Origin: Halomonas halmophila
GTDB lineage: Bacteria; Pseudomonadota; Gammaproteobacteria; Pseudomonadales; Halomonadaceae
NCBI RefSeq assembly: GCF_006540005.1
Contig: NZ_BJOC01000038.1
Coordinates: forward strand, 1 to 34,576
DNA length: 34,576 nucleotides
Direction: 5' to 3'
Part shown: positions 16,801-24,216 of the stretch, one piece after another
How the letters are laid out: every line of letters starts with the position of its first letter
Numbering within the stretch: position 1 is the stretch's first letter
The notes under the pieces: generated by a model
The model's input: the letters and a program-made list of their open reading frames with translations, nothing else
The model's database searches: none
What the model was told of the DNA's origin: nothing
Translations under genes and position numbers: made by a program

Positions 16801-17596
16801 TCTCGAGGTCGGCGATCTCGCGGTCGACCTCGGCCAGCTCGGCCAGGGATTGCTGCAACGGCGCCAGGCGCATGGACTGTCGCATCTGGGCGATCCATTC
16901 GCGGGCCTTGGTGCTGCGGATGCGGGTGACCGGCAGCTCGACGCCGTCTTCCTCGAAGATGGCCGCCAGCATGGTCTTGAGGGTGTCCATCTTGCCTTCC
17001 TTGGCATGCACCGCGGAGATCAGTTTCTCCATGTGGCGGATGCGCCGTTCGGGCTTGACCAGGCTGAACTGGGCGGCGGTCTGGCGCAGCTTCAGGGCCT
17101 CGCGGCGATTGCCCTGTTGCTGGGTGAAGTCGTTCTGGATGACCGCGCGGTATTCCGAGGTGGCGCCCAGCTTGGCGGACACATTGATGCTCTGGCGGCG
17201 CAGTCCGGCCAGCCAGGCCTCGGTCTCCAGGGCCGCGACGCCGTCCGGGCTTTCCACCAGGTAGTCTTCGGGGCGATAGGGGGCGCCGACGAAGCGGTAT
17301 TCGACGCCGCCTTCCTTCTTGCGGGTCAGCACGGCCTGGCAGACGTTGCCGGCCTCGCGGCGATATTCGTAGATGAGATAGCTGTTGCGATGCGGCAGGT
17401 AGAAGGCATCGAATTTCATGCGCGTGCGCGGCACCACCTTGTTCGGCAGCTCACCGTAGAATACCGGTACCAGGCGTTGCAGTGTGGTCTTGCCGGAGGC
17501 GTTGGTGCCGCAGATATTGGTGTGACCATCGACATCCAGTTCGACGACGCCATCCAGGTGACCGTGAATCATCACGATGCGGAGTAAGTGGGCCAT
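13868..17596 (-). CDS. mksB: SMC-like ATPase of an MksBEFG/Wadjet-type system (MksB/JetC-like)
   Basis: A 1242-residue SMC-type ATPase. The N-terminal head carries Walker A GTNASGKTT (residues 30-38). Long glutamine-, glutamate- and arginine-rich coiled coils flank a globular hinge at about 540-605, containing GWEHQLGKVIAPELL. The C-terminal head has a signature-like SSSHGMAY (1124-1131) and a Walker B ending WPIDEIG (D1158, E1159). Such proteins form ring or dimer-of-ring condensins; with a TOPRIM partner they are known from Wadjet to extrude loops on small circular DNA, which is then cut. The ATG at 17596 is favoured over a GTG at 17629 because AAGGA lies seven bases before it. It is the first of four coupled genes. 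It is distinct from MukB in lacking linked mukF/mukE/smtA and in hinge sequence. Confidence 0.85.
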   Translation of the reverse strand: MAHLLRIVMIHGHLDGVVELDVDGHTNICGTNASGKTTLQRLVPVFYGELPNKVVPRTRMKFDAFYLPHRNSYLIYEYRREAGNVCQAVLTRKKEGGVEYRFVGAPYRPEDYLVESPDGVAALETEAWLAGLRRQSINVSAKLGATSEYRAVIQNDFTQQQGNRREALKLRQTAAQFSLVKPERRIRHMEKLISAVHAKEGKMDTLKTMLAAIFEEDGVELPVTRIRSTKAREWIAQMRQSMRLAPLQQSLAELAEVDREIADLETTLWQLKPQLEADRHRAERQLADSEAELNTQQQAFQAREQEYEQTRDRLNDRISELASELERTQRSLNDLQQQYEAYAEADMPALERDLAELPQWREQARQLQEHLTVMQEATAANRSRLEARLRELADDLSRRSEEIQARLDELGDARAARQEQQWASERELEEKHQTRRSELEAGYQSRLEAGIERLADLKAQLASTGQSSDEASEAELAQARVDQAQSDRQAANQRLDGLRREHETLRQERDSAEQQRETARQDLDRAQQRCRDLEIQRDPSEGSLRHFMRYHRPGWEHQLGKVIAPELLERHDLSPQLTEADQDNDGHDDLFGVNLDLTAIELPDHARDEASLHAAIEAAEAEQARAEADLKATEKQLKACHERVQGADESLSQARLALKHADAEVEYALDARHQIHERHLQQQQERRRAAEQALADQQAADEALREEKRQALTTLDDTHQSQLLELKADGQSQLAGFDARIEQYRQQLDDLKTEHQRQRKELETAFDQELQEQGVDPETLRSTRQRISDLQERIRVTESRREELDAYSRFMRVDWGQRKPELVDREASLTRDKQSAEHQREQCRSDFQAARTAHQQASKALKSRINAEREVIDALKPLLGQLDGLGLAPDDTTQQADGEAPGDVHERIERSRQALADRSRKVETLRKGCEQVESDLIKGASAGFVETLENERARLNASSGQTGESGLDPRRQLPMLRGMLQLLEDQQQQLIQQGRNLGADLDKFFTVFRDLNRRISAQSRRLSEEVADDLRLDGINKAEVKIQSTIDELGFWEPLKRFAQLYRDWRNSSRELPGDDYLDALADVVDLLRHDQQYSFESLLRLELHLNEGGTDLVIKSDRQLLESSSHGMAYLILCKFLLAFTRLLRGSAEIAIHWPIDEIGTLAYHNVETLFDACDSNRIHIVGAFPNPESDVLLLFQHRYLIDRDNEDAGRRRLKRIEPRLSRLAERLQQRTAESTAEEFT

Positions 17597-17659
17597 GCTG
17601 CATCCTTGTCCATTGAGATAGACGATCACTGTTCCCTCGGTCAGCGGGGGCGCGACCGG

Positions 17660-17737
17660 CGCCAGGCCCTGGCGAGGGCGCTGTGAACCCGTCCCTGGGC
17701 GCTACTTTTGACATCCCTGTCAAAAGACCCTCGCCAG
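17660..17737. promoter_or_regulatory. Nested inverted repeats upstream of the SMC operon
   Basis: Three inverted repeats lie in 78 bp. CGCCAGG-C-CCTGGCG is at 17660-17674. A perfect 9-bp pair CTTTTGACA/TGTCAAAAG with a 4-bp spacer is at 17705-17726. A 10-bp pair CTGGCGAGGG (17669-17678) and CCCTCGCCAG (17728-17737) encloses the second. They start 63 bp before the chosen mksB start. No U-rich tract follows on the minus strand, so an operator or promoter-proximal structure fits better than a terminator for the kinase gene, but either is possible. The central repeat contains TTGACA on both strands, though no convincing -10 follows. Confidence 0.5.
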
Positions 17738-17849
17738 TCCCTGTCCCCTTCGCGCGTCACCCGTGGCATGTCGCCATGGCAGGAGGGATTGATGGTCCCC
17801 TATCTTGCCAGAATCCAACCACGAGCTCATTCATGGGCGGGCGCCGGCT

Positions 17850-19694
17850 TCACTGCATGTCGGCCTGCATGGCGGTCAGGGCGGCGCGTGGGTCGCGGGG
17901 GTAGAAGCGTTCGGGCTGTTGCGCCAGGTGGGGGAAGAAGCGGGTGTCCTTGTAGGGCATCTTCATGAAGCCGGAGACGCCGAGGCCTTCGATCAGCGCC
18001 ACGGCGTCGAGGATGTCGTCCAGGCGGCGGCGGAACTCGTCTTCCCGGGAGGGGTCGAGCAGGCGGTAGTGGCTGTGGATCTTGAGGTGCTCGGGCAGCG
18101 CCTCGAAGATGATCATGCCGGTGTGGTGGATCTCGTTGAGGGCTTCCAGGGCGGTGATGATGGCTTCGGGCAGGACCAGGAATTCGTCCGGGTCGGGGCC
18201 GTCCTCGAAGTAGCTGTGCAGTCGGGTGCGGTCCTCGAGTTCGGGGACGTCGCTGACTTCATAGGCCAGGCGAATATCCGGCGGGATCACGAAGGGCCGG
18301 TCGGGGCCTTCGCGGTCCAGGTGCAGGGTGTCACGGGCATTGAACAGACAGCTCTTGAAGATGCCCTGGCGATGAATGGCCCGCGCCAGGCTGACCATGT
18401 TGTTGACGGCGGCGACGAAGGCCGGCTTGAGCGCCGGATCGTGCAGGTTCAGGGAGGTGTCGATGTAGACGCCTTCGGCTTCCCAGCGAACCGCCAGGCC
18501 GCCCACCACGGGATAGCTGCCCAGCCGGCTGACCGCGGCCAGAAAGGCCTTTTCGGTCTCGCCCATGCCCTGCATGAAGTTCTTGTAGTAGCGGTCGAGC
18601 TGGACGTCGTTGACCTCGCTCAAGCTGTCGCGGCCGCCCTCCTCGCGCAGGAAGGACTTGCGCGAGCTGTAGACCACGGTGTCGATTTCGCTGGCCGCGG
18701 AGCGGGTCCAAACTGGCACCAGGGCGGTTTCCGGCGGCTCGGGCAGGTCGAGCATGACCAGGCGGCCGAGGCGCGGCATCTCGCGGATGAAGTAGTCGCC
18801 GGCGCGTCGGCGCACCTCGGGGTCGGGGTCGAGCATGCCGTCGAGCAGGCGCGCGAATTCCCGCGGCAGGCCAAGCGAAGTGGCCGGAATGACCCGATGA
18901 CCGAAGCGACACGACTGGCCGGAGGCCAGCGCATAGAGGGTGCCGGCGGCGCCCTGTTCGTCGAAGCGGGGCGACGACAACGCACCGTTGAGCTGTTCCT
19001 CGCCGATGAAGTAGACATCCCCCAGCCGGGCATTGGTCTGCTGCAGGTTGTCGGACATCAGCTCCATGACGTTGGTGGCGACGAACTGCTGGTTGGCATC
19101 CAGCTGGGCGAACACCGAGGAGCCCCAGTCGATCAGGGCGACGCGCTCGCGGTCGGCGTCGAAGACCAGGTTGGAGGGCTTGATGTCACCGTGCACCACC
19201 GGGCGCCCGGCCGGGGCGTTTTCGTCGCGCAGGGCGCGCAGGATGCCGGCCAGCTGGTCGGCGATGCGCACCACCAGGCGCGGCGACAGGCGCCCTTCAC
19301 GGCGCGAGACTTCCTCGAGGTTGAGCCCCGGGGCGCGCTCCATGACCAGGATCGACTGGTGGCGCACGCGCTGGTAGGCGATCAACCGCGGCACATGGGG
19401 ATGATCAACCTGCTCGAGCATGAAGGCCTCTTCCTCGAGGCGGTCCTGAATCTCGCGCGACAGCGTGACCCGCGTGAACTTGAAGACATACTGCTCGCCA
19501 TGCTCGGTCACACCGGCGAACACGAAGCCGTAGGCGCCCTTGCCGATCAGCTCGATATGGCGGTAACCGAGCTGTTCGAGCTGCGCCTGGCACAGCGCCA
19601 CCCACTCGCGCAGCTTGCGCGCATCGTCGTGACTCAGCAGATAGACCGACTGGTCTTCCGGAATATAGAACTGCTGGAGCGGCGCCTGGCTCAT
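17850..19694 (-). CDS. Hanks-type serine/threonine protein kinase in the BCKDH operon
   Basis: A 614-residue cytoplasmic protein with an N-terminal protein kinase domain and a long uncharacterised C-terminal region. Motifs: glycine loop GKGAYGFV (residues 51-58), ATP lysine K72 in VFKF, catalytic loop HGDIKPSN (168-175; D170, K172, N175) and metal-binding DWG (189-191, in place of the commoner DFG). No membrane segment or PASTA repeat is seen, so it is a soluble kinase. Residues about 330-614 resemble nothing I recognise; they contain many charged helices and could be a regulatory or substrate-binding domain. The start at 19694 lies 15 bp after the E2 stop codon, so it is very likely co-transcribed with the dehydrogenase, in the place where pseudomonads have lpdV. 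A GTG at 19700 is an alternative start. The target is unknown; E1 alpha is a good candidate. Confidence 0.88.
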   Translation of the reverse strand: MSQAPLQQFYIPEDQSVYLLSHDDARKLREWVALCQAQLEQLGYRHIELIGKGAYGFVFAGVTEHGEQYVFKFTRVTLSREIQDRLEEEAFMLEQVDHPHVPRLIAYQRVRHQSILVMERAPGLNLEEVSRREGRLSPRLVVRIADQLAGILRALRDENAPAGRPVVHGDIKPSNLVFDADRERVALIDWGSSVFAQLDANQQFVATNVMELMSDNLQQTNARLGDVYFIGEEQLNGALSSPRFDEQGAAGTLYALASGQSCRFGHRVIPATSLGLPREFARLLDGMLDPDPEVRRRAGDYFIREMPRLGRLVMLDLPEPPETALVPVWTRSAASEIDTVVYSSRKSFLREEGGRDSLSEVNDVQLDRYYKNFMQGMGETEKAFLAAVSRLGSYPVVGGLAVRWEAEGVYIDTSLNLHDPALKPAFVAAVNNMVSLARAIHRQGIFKSCLFNARDTLHLDREGPDRPFVIPPDIRLAYEVSDVPELEDRTRLHSYFEDGPDPDEFLVLPEAIITALEALNEIHHTGMIIFEALPEHLKIHSHYRLLDPSREDEFRRRLDDILDAVALIEGLGVSGFMKMPYKDTRFFPHLAQQPERFYPRDPRAALTAMQADMQ

Positions 19695-19709
19695 GACCAC
19701 CCCCGAGCG

Positions 19710-21047
19710 TCAGCGCAACGACAGCAGCATGGTTTCCGGATCCTCCAGATAGCCCTTCCAGACGTTGCAGAAGCGGGCGATGGTGCCGCCGTCGATGAGG
19801 CGGTGATCGCCGGCCCAGGTGGCGGTCATGATGGCCCGCGAGACCACCTCGCCATTGGCGTCGAAGCGCGGCAGCCACTGGGTCTTGCCGATGGCGACGA
19901 TGGCGACCTCCGGGGCATTGATGATGGGCGCGGCGTAGGTGCCGCCCAGGGCACCGATGTTGGAGATGCTGATGGTGCCTTGCTGCAGGTCGGCGCGGGA
20001 CACCCGCCCTTCCCGGGCCGCGGTGGTCAGCCGCTGCACCTCGGCGGCCACCTCGAGCAGCGACAGCGACTCGACCTGCTTGACGTTGGGCACCATCAGG
20101 CCGGCCTTGCCGTCCACCGCCATGCCGATGTTGCAGTGCGCCTGGTAGTGGATCTCGCCGGCCTCCATGTCGAGCCGGCTGTTGAGAATCGGATGGGCCT
20201 GGACCGCCAGCGCCAGCGCCTTCATGAACAGCGGCATCAGCGTCAGGCGTGTCTCCTGCGCCTCGGCCTCGGGCTTGAGACGATCGTGCAGGGCCAGCAG
20301 CTGGGTGACGTCGATCTCCTCGCCGTACTGAAAGTGCGGGATCGTCGAGGCGGACTCGACCATCTGCCGGGCCATGGCGGCACGAACTCCCCGCAGGGGC
20401 TCGACACGCGACGTGGCCTGGCCAGCGGGGGTCGGGCCGCCCGAGGCCGCGTTGCTCTCGGCCGGCTGAGTGGCCGCGGCGCCGTCCAGAAAGCTCAGCA
20501 CGTCTTCCTTGAGCACGCGACCGTCCTTGCCGGAGCCCGGCACCTGCTCGAGACGCAGCTCGTTCTCGCGCAGCAGACGCCGCACCGCGGGGCTGGCCGG
20601 AATGCGCCCGTAGGCGCCGCGGCCGCTTGCCGGCGAGGATGGCGCTGGCGCCTCGGCCTGCGGCGATGCGGGGCGTGACGTGGTGTCAGCGGGCGCGCTG
20701 CCCTCGCCTTGCGCGTCTTCGGTGTCATCCGCAGGCTCGGCCCGGTCGTCCTCGGCGTTGTCTCCGCTCTCGCCACTTTCGTCACTTTGGGCACTCTCAC
20801 CGCTCTCGGCATTCTCGGCGTCGTAGGCAAAGAGGGGTTCATGCACCCGGGCGGTCTCGCCCTTGGCCACATGCAGCCGGGTGATGGTGCCGGTTTCCGG
20901 CGCGGTAATCTCGACCAGCGCCTTGTCGGTCATGACCTCGACCACCGGCTGATCCTCGGCCACGCTGTCGCCTTCCTGCACGTGCCATTCAACGACTTCA
21001 CATTCCACGATACCTTCGCCGATATCGGGCAACTTGAACTGGGTCAT
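19710..21047 (-). CDS. bkdB: Branched-chain 2-oxoacid dehydrogenase E2 (dihydrolipoyl acyltransferase)
   Basis: A 445-residue E2 core subunit. The N-terminal lipoyl domain (1 to about 78) has the lipoylation lysine K42 in MTDKALVEI. A very acidic, serine-rich linker follows (about 79-120), then a proline/alanine linker, the peripheral subunit-binding domain (about 150-186) and the catalytic acyltransferase domain (about 215-445) with DHRLIDGG near the C-terminus. It transfers acyl groups from E1 to CoA in valine, leucine and isoleucine breakdown. The acidic linker suits a halophilic cytoplasm (inference). It lies 22 bp after E1 beta with a GGGAGA ribosome site. The linkage to two-chain E1 with the branched-chain-type E1 alpha argues against a pyruvate or oxoglutarate complex. 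Confidence 0.92.
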   Translation of the reverse strand: MTQFKLPDIGEGIVECEVVEWHVQEGDSVAEDQPVVEVMTDKALVEITAPETGTITRLHVAKGETARVHEPLFAYDAENAESGESAQSDESGESGDNAEDDRAEPADDTEDAQGEGSAPADTTSRPASPQAEAPAPSSPASGRGAYGRIPASPAVRRLLRENELRLEQVPGSGKDGRVLKEDVLSFLDGAAATQPAESNAASGGPTPAGQATSRVEPLRGVRAAMARQMVESASTIPHFQYGEEIDVTQLLALHDRLKPEAEAQETRLTLMPLFMKALALAVQAHPILNSRLDMEAGEIHYQAHCNIGMAVDGKAGLMVPNVKQVESLSLLEVAAEVQRLTTAAREGRVSRADLQQGTISISNIGALGGTYAAPIINAPEVAIVAIGKTQWLPRFDANGEVVSRAIMTATWAGDHRLIDGGTIARFCNVWKGYLEDPETMLLSLR

Positions 21048-21069
21048 CGGTGTCTCCCTGGGTATCGGC

Positions 21070-22047
21070 TCAAAAGTTCACGCTGGCGCGGATCGCTTCA
21101 TGGATCTTGAGATGATCCGGCAGGTACTCCTTCTCCAGCGTCTGCGGGAAGGGCGTATCCAGGCCGGTCACCCGCATCACGGGCGATTCGAGATACAGGA
21201 AGCAGCGCTCCTGCACGGTGGCCGCGATTTCGCCGGCGAAGCCGCCGGTGCGCGGCGCTTCGTGGGTGACGACCAGACGACCGGTCTTGAGCACCGAGTC
21301 GACGATGGTGTCCTCGTCCCAGGGCAGAATAGTGCGCAGATCGATGACCTCGCAGGAAATGCCGTCCTTCTCGGCCAGTTCCACGGCGCGCTCGATGACT
21401 TCCATCTGCGCGCCCCAGCCCACCAGGGTGACATCGCTGCCCTCGCGGGTAACGGCCGCCTCGCCGAGGGGCAGTTGATAGTCCTCCTCGGGCACCTCGC
21501 CGGTGGAGGCGCGATACAGCCGCTTGGGCTCGAAGAACAGCACCGGGTCGGGGTCACGGATGGAGGCCAGCAACAGGCCCTTGGCCTCGTAGGGATTGCG
21601 CGGAATGACGATCTTCAGGCCCGGCGTGTGGGCGAAGTAGGCTTCCGGCGACTGGGAGTGATAGTGACCACCGGCGATGCCGCCGCCATAGGGCGCGCGC
21701 AGGGTCAGGCCGCCGACGTTGAACAGGTCGCCGGAGCGATAGCGGAACTTGGCGGTCTCGTTGACCAGCTGGTCGAAGGCCGGAAAGATGTAGTCGGCGA
21801 ACTGGATCTCCGCCACCGGCACCGAGCCCTGCGAGGCCAGGCCATTGGCGAAGCCGACGATGCCCTGCTCGACGATCGGCGTGTTGAAGCAGCGCGCATG
21901 GCCGTATTTTTCCTGCAGGTGACTGGTCGCCCGGAAGACCCCGCCGAAGCTGCCGACGTCTTCGCCGAAGCACAGCACCTTGTCATCCTCGGCCATGGCG
22001 ATGTCCAGTGCCTGGTTGATGGCCTGCAGCATGTTCATGTTGGGCAT
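21070..22047 (-). CDS. bkdA2: Branched-chain 2-oxoacid dehydrogenase E1 beta subunit
   Basis: A 325-residue transketolase-type protein, typical for E1 beta (325-340). Visible family blocks are [18 protein letters not shown] at the start, CFGEDVG (near residue 27), [36 protein letters not shown] and the C-terminal transketolase domain with [13 protein letters not shown]. With E1 alpha it forms the thiamine-diphosphate-dependent decarboxylase. The start at 22047 was chosen because GGAGG lies about eight bases before it and the E1 alpha stop codon is only one base away; an upstream in-frame start at 22083 would overlap E1 alpha and adds residues outside the family. Confidence 0.93.
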   Translation of the reverse strand: MPNMNMLQAINQALDIAMAEDDKVLCFGEDVGSFGGVFRATSHLQEKYGHARCFNTPIVEQGIVGFANGLASQGSVPVAEIQFADYIFPAFDQLVNETAKFRYRSGDLFNVGGLTLRAPYGGGIAGGHYHSQSPEAYFAHTPGLKIVIPRNPYEAKGLLLASIRDPDPVLFFEPKRLYRASTGEVPEEDYQLPLGEAAVTREGSDVTLVGWGAQMEVIERAVELAEKDGISCEVIDLRTILPWDEDTIVDSVLKTGRLVVTHEAPRTGGFAGEIAATVQERCFLYLESPVMRVTGLDTPFPQTLEKEYLPDHLKIHEAIRASVNF

Positions 22048-22048
22048 C

Positions 22049-23290
22049 TCAGGCGCCTCCCTGATCGGTCGTGACATCCGCACTATTCTTTACATCCGGG
22101 TCCAGCGAGCTCGCGCCCCGGGGATAGGCATCCGGATAACGACGCACATGCGCCGTCAGGGCATCGAGCTGGCGCTGCAGGGCCGGGGTGACATCGGCGT
22201 AGACGTCGCTGACCAGGGTGCCCAGGTCGGACGGCGGACGTTTCTCGGCGCGCTTCATGGTCTCCAGCACCTCGCGGCGCAGCTCGTCCTGGCGGGTATT
22301 TTCCTCGTCATCGCTCCACCAGTCGCGCTCGATCAGCCAGCGTTTCATGCGCAGGATGGGGTCCTTCTCGCGCCAGGCTTCCTCCTCCTTGCGCGAGCGG
22401 TAGCCGGAGGGATCGTCAGAGGAGGAATGGGCCGCCAGGCGGTAGGTCATGGCCTCGATGAGCACCGGCTTGTTGTGCTCCACGGCGATGCGCCGGGCTT
22501 CCTCGGTGGCGCGGTAGACGGCCAGGATGTCATTGCCGTCGATGCGGATGACATGCATGCGATAGCCGAGCGCCCGGGGCGCCACGCCGTCGGCGGCAAA
22601 CTGCTCGACGGTGGGCGTGGAGATGGCGTAGCCGTTGTTGCGGCAAAAGAAGATCACCGGCGCTTCGTGGACCGCCGCCATGTTCAGGGCGGCATGGAAG
22701 TCGCCCTCGGAGGCGGCGCCCTCGCCGAAGAAGACCAGGGTGCAGAGGCCATTGCCGGCCAGCTTCTGGCCGTAGGCATAGCCGGTGGCCTGGGGAATCT
22801 GGGTGCCCAGCGGCGAGGAAATGGTCATGTAGTGCAGCTTGCGCGAGCCGTAGTGAACCGGCATTTGGCGGCCCTTGCCGTAATCCAGCTCGTTACCGAA
22901 CATCTGATTCATGAACTCGTCGAAGCTGAAGCCACGATAGACCAGCGCGCCCTGCTCGCGGTACTGCGCCATGATCATGTCGGCATCGTCGAGGGCGGCC
23001 GTGGCGCCAACCACGGCGGCCTCCTCGCCGGTGCACTGCATATAGAAACTCAGGCGCCCCTGGCGCTGGGCGGCCATCATGCGCTCGTCCATCACCCGCG
23101 TGGCCAGCATGGCTTCATAGATGCGGCGCGCCTTGTCGCGCTCGATGTCCGGCGCTTGCGCGCCTTCGAGCGGTCGACCGTCCTCGCCGAGGACGCACCA
23201 GGTCGGGATCTGGTATTCGTCACCGGCCAGAAACTCCGGTGTGCCGGACATGGGCGCCGGCGGCGTGGTGCTGTCGGGTCTTGTTGTCAT
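22049..23290 (-). CDS. bkdA1: Branched-chain 2-oxoacid dehydrogenase E1 alpha subunit
   Basis: A 413-residue E1 alpha, close to Pseudomonas BkdA1 (about 410). It decarboxylates branched-chain 2-oxoacids and carries the thiamine diphosphate motif as GEGAASEGD (189-197) running to NNGYAIS (218-224). The loop [12 protein letters not shown] (287-298) aligns with the human BCKDHA loop HHSTSDDSSAYR, in which one serine is phosphorylated by BCKDK to switch the enzyme off; serines 289-291 are preserved here. The start has AAGGAT seven bases upstream. It is the first gene of the operon, 90 bp downstream of a perfect palindrome at 23380-23395. The neighbouring kinase gene makes phosphoregulation of this loop an attractive idea, but it is untested. 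Confidence 0.93.
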   Translation of the reverse strand: MTTRPDSTTPPAPMSGTPEFLAGDEYQIPTWCVLGEDGRPLEGAQAPDIERDKARRIYEAMLATRVMDERMMAAQRQGRLSFYMQCTGEEAAVVGATAALDDADMIMAQYREQGALVYRGFSFDEFMNQMFGNELDYGKGRQMPVHYGSRKLHYMTISSPLGTQIPQATGYAYGQKLAGNGLCTLVFFGEGAASEGDFHAALNMAAVHEAPVIFFCRNNGYAISTPTVEQFAADGVAPRALGYRMHVIRIDGNDILAVYRATEEARRIAVEHNKPVLIEAMTYRLAAHSSSDDPSGYRSRKEEEAWREKDPILRMKRWLIERDWWSDDEENTRQDELRREVLETMKRAEKRPPSDLGTLVSDVYADVTPALQRQLDALTAHVRRYPDAYPRGASSLDPDVKNSADVTTDQGGA

Positions 23291-23379
23291 GTGATGATCA
23301 TCCTTGCCCCTTTTGGGGGAAGTATTGTCATTGTCATGGCGGACTGCCAGGGGATTGCCCCGACATGCCGCACTACTGA

Positions 23380-23395
23380 TTTACGTTAACGTAAA
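23380..23395. promoter_or_regulatory. Perfect 16-bp palindrome, likely operator of the bkd operon
   Basis: TTTACGTTAACGTAAA is a perfect palindrome 90 bp before the E1 alpha start. From memory it resembles the operators of LiuR, a MerR-family regulator of branched-chain amino-acid degradation in proteobacteria, which fits the downstream genes. The regulator gene is not in the window, so the link is inferred. Confidence 0.6.
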
Positions 23396-23444
23396 CTGTA
23401 GGGGCAGAATAGCCAAGTTAGAGGCGGCTGACCAGCCGGAAGAG

Positions 23445-24200
23445 TCAGTCAGGCGAGCCGGGTTGCAGACGCGCAAAGAGGCTGTCGACGCTCAGCGCAA
23501 GCAGGCCGATCAGCAGCGCGCCCTGCAGCACATAGGCGATGTTGCCGTTGACGATGCCCGAGATGATGGGATCACCGAGGTTGCTGGCGCCCACCGTGGA
23601 GCCGATGGCGGCGGTGGCGATGTTGATGGTCACCGAGGTGCGGATGCCGGCCAGAATGATGGGAGCGGCCAGCGGCAGCTCGACCCGCCACAGGCGCTGG
23701 CCACCGGTCATGCCCATGCCACGGGCGGCTTCCGCCACGCCGCCATCGATGCTTTCCAGGCCGGCCAGGGTATTGCGCACGATGGGCAGCAGACCGTAGA
23801 GCAGCAGCGCGACGATCACCGGCAGGTTGCCGAAGCCGAGCACCGGCACGGCCAGCGCCAGTACGGCCACGGGCGGAAAGGTCTGCCCCATGGAAGCCAG
23901 TTGACTGACCATGGGCAGGAAGTCGCGCCCGGCCGGGCGCGTCACGGCAATGGCGGCGGCCACGCCGATGCCGATCGCCAGCAGGGCCGCTACGCCGACG
24001 ACCTGCAGATGACGACCCAGCAGGACGATGAAATCGGCCCGGTCGTAGATGATGTCGCGGCTGTCGGGCTCGGCCAGGCGAAACAGCGGCTCGAGCCAGG
24101 ACATGCCCCAGCAGGCGCCCAGCAGGAGTAATAGCCAGACCAGGGGCGCCAGCCAGTGGCTGATGGTAGGCCGAACGGGACGACGGATGGCGGTCTGCAT
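23445..24200 (-). CDS. yehW: ABC transporter permease, YehW type (glycine betaine/osmoprotectant)
   Basis: A 251-residue inner-membrane permease of the OpuC/ProW family with about six hydrophobic segments. The cytoplasmic coupling loop includes AEAARGMGMTGGQRLWRVELPLAAP (about residues 160-184), the family EAA motif. The start at 24200 follows the ABC ATPase stop by 16 bp and is favoured over a longer in-frame form (24266) that would overlap the ATPase gene and is not membrane-like. It is the last gene in a yehZ-yehY-yehX-yehW order identical to E. coli. Substrate by family: glycine betaine or related compatible solutes, with low affinity in the E. coli system. Confidence 0.88.
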   Translation of the reverse strand: MQTAIRRPVRPTISHWLAPLVWLLLLLGACWGMSWLEPLFRLAEPDSRDIIYDRADFIVLLGRHLQVVGVAALLAIGIGVAAAIAVTRPAGRDFLPMVSQLASMGQTFPPVAVLALAVPVLGFGNLPVIVALLLYGLLPIVRNTLAGLESIDGGVAEAARGMGMTGGQRLWRVELPLAAPIILAGIRTSVTINIATAAIGSTVGASNLGDPIISGIVNGNIAYVLQGALLIGLLALSVDSLFARLQPGSPD

Positions 24201-24216
24201 GTCCTGGCTCCTGCCC

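Noticed and set aside
11072..17596. Reading the SMC operon as canonical MukBEF
   Set aside because: The presence of a TOPRIM protein, the gene order and a different hinge sequence favour the MksBEFG/Wadjet type.
17705..17726. TTGACA in the palindrome as the -35 of the SMC operon
   Set aside because: TTGACA is present on both strands, but no acceptable -10 hexamer lies 16-19 bp downstream on either strand.
17805..20678. A 957-codon open frame on the plus strand opposite the kinase and E2 genes
   Set aside because: It is the antisense of two genes with clear motifs, has no recognisable domain, and is typical of spurious frames in high-GC DNA. Similar antisense frames at 1420-2835, 3201-4817, 15029-16264 and 29815-31518 were dropped for the same reason.
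19710..23290. Assigning the dehydrogenase as pyruvate or acetoin dehydrogenase
   Set aside because: The E1 alpha loop and overall subunit sequences fit branched-chain enzymes, and the upstream palindrome resembles a branched-chain catabolism operator. An acetoin operon would be expected to carry other acetoin genes.
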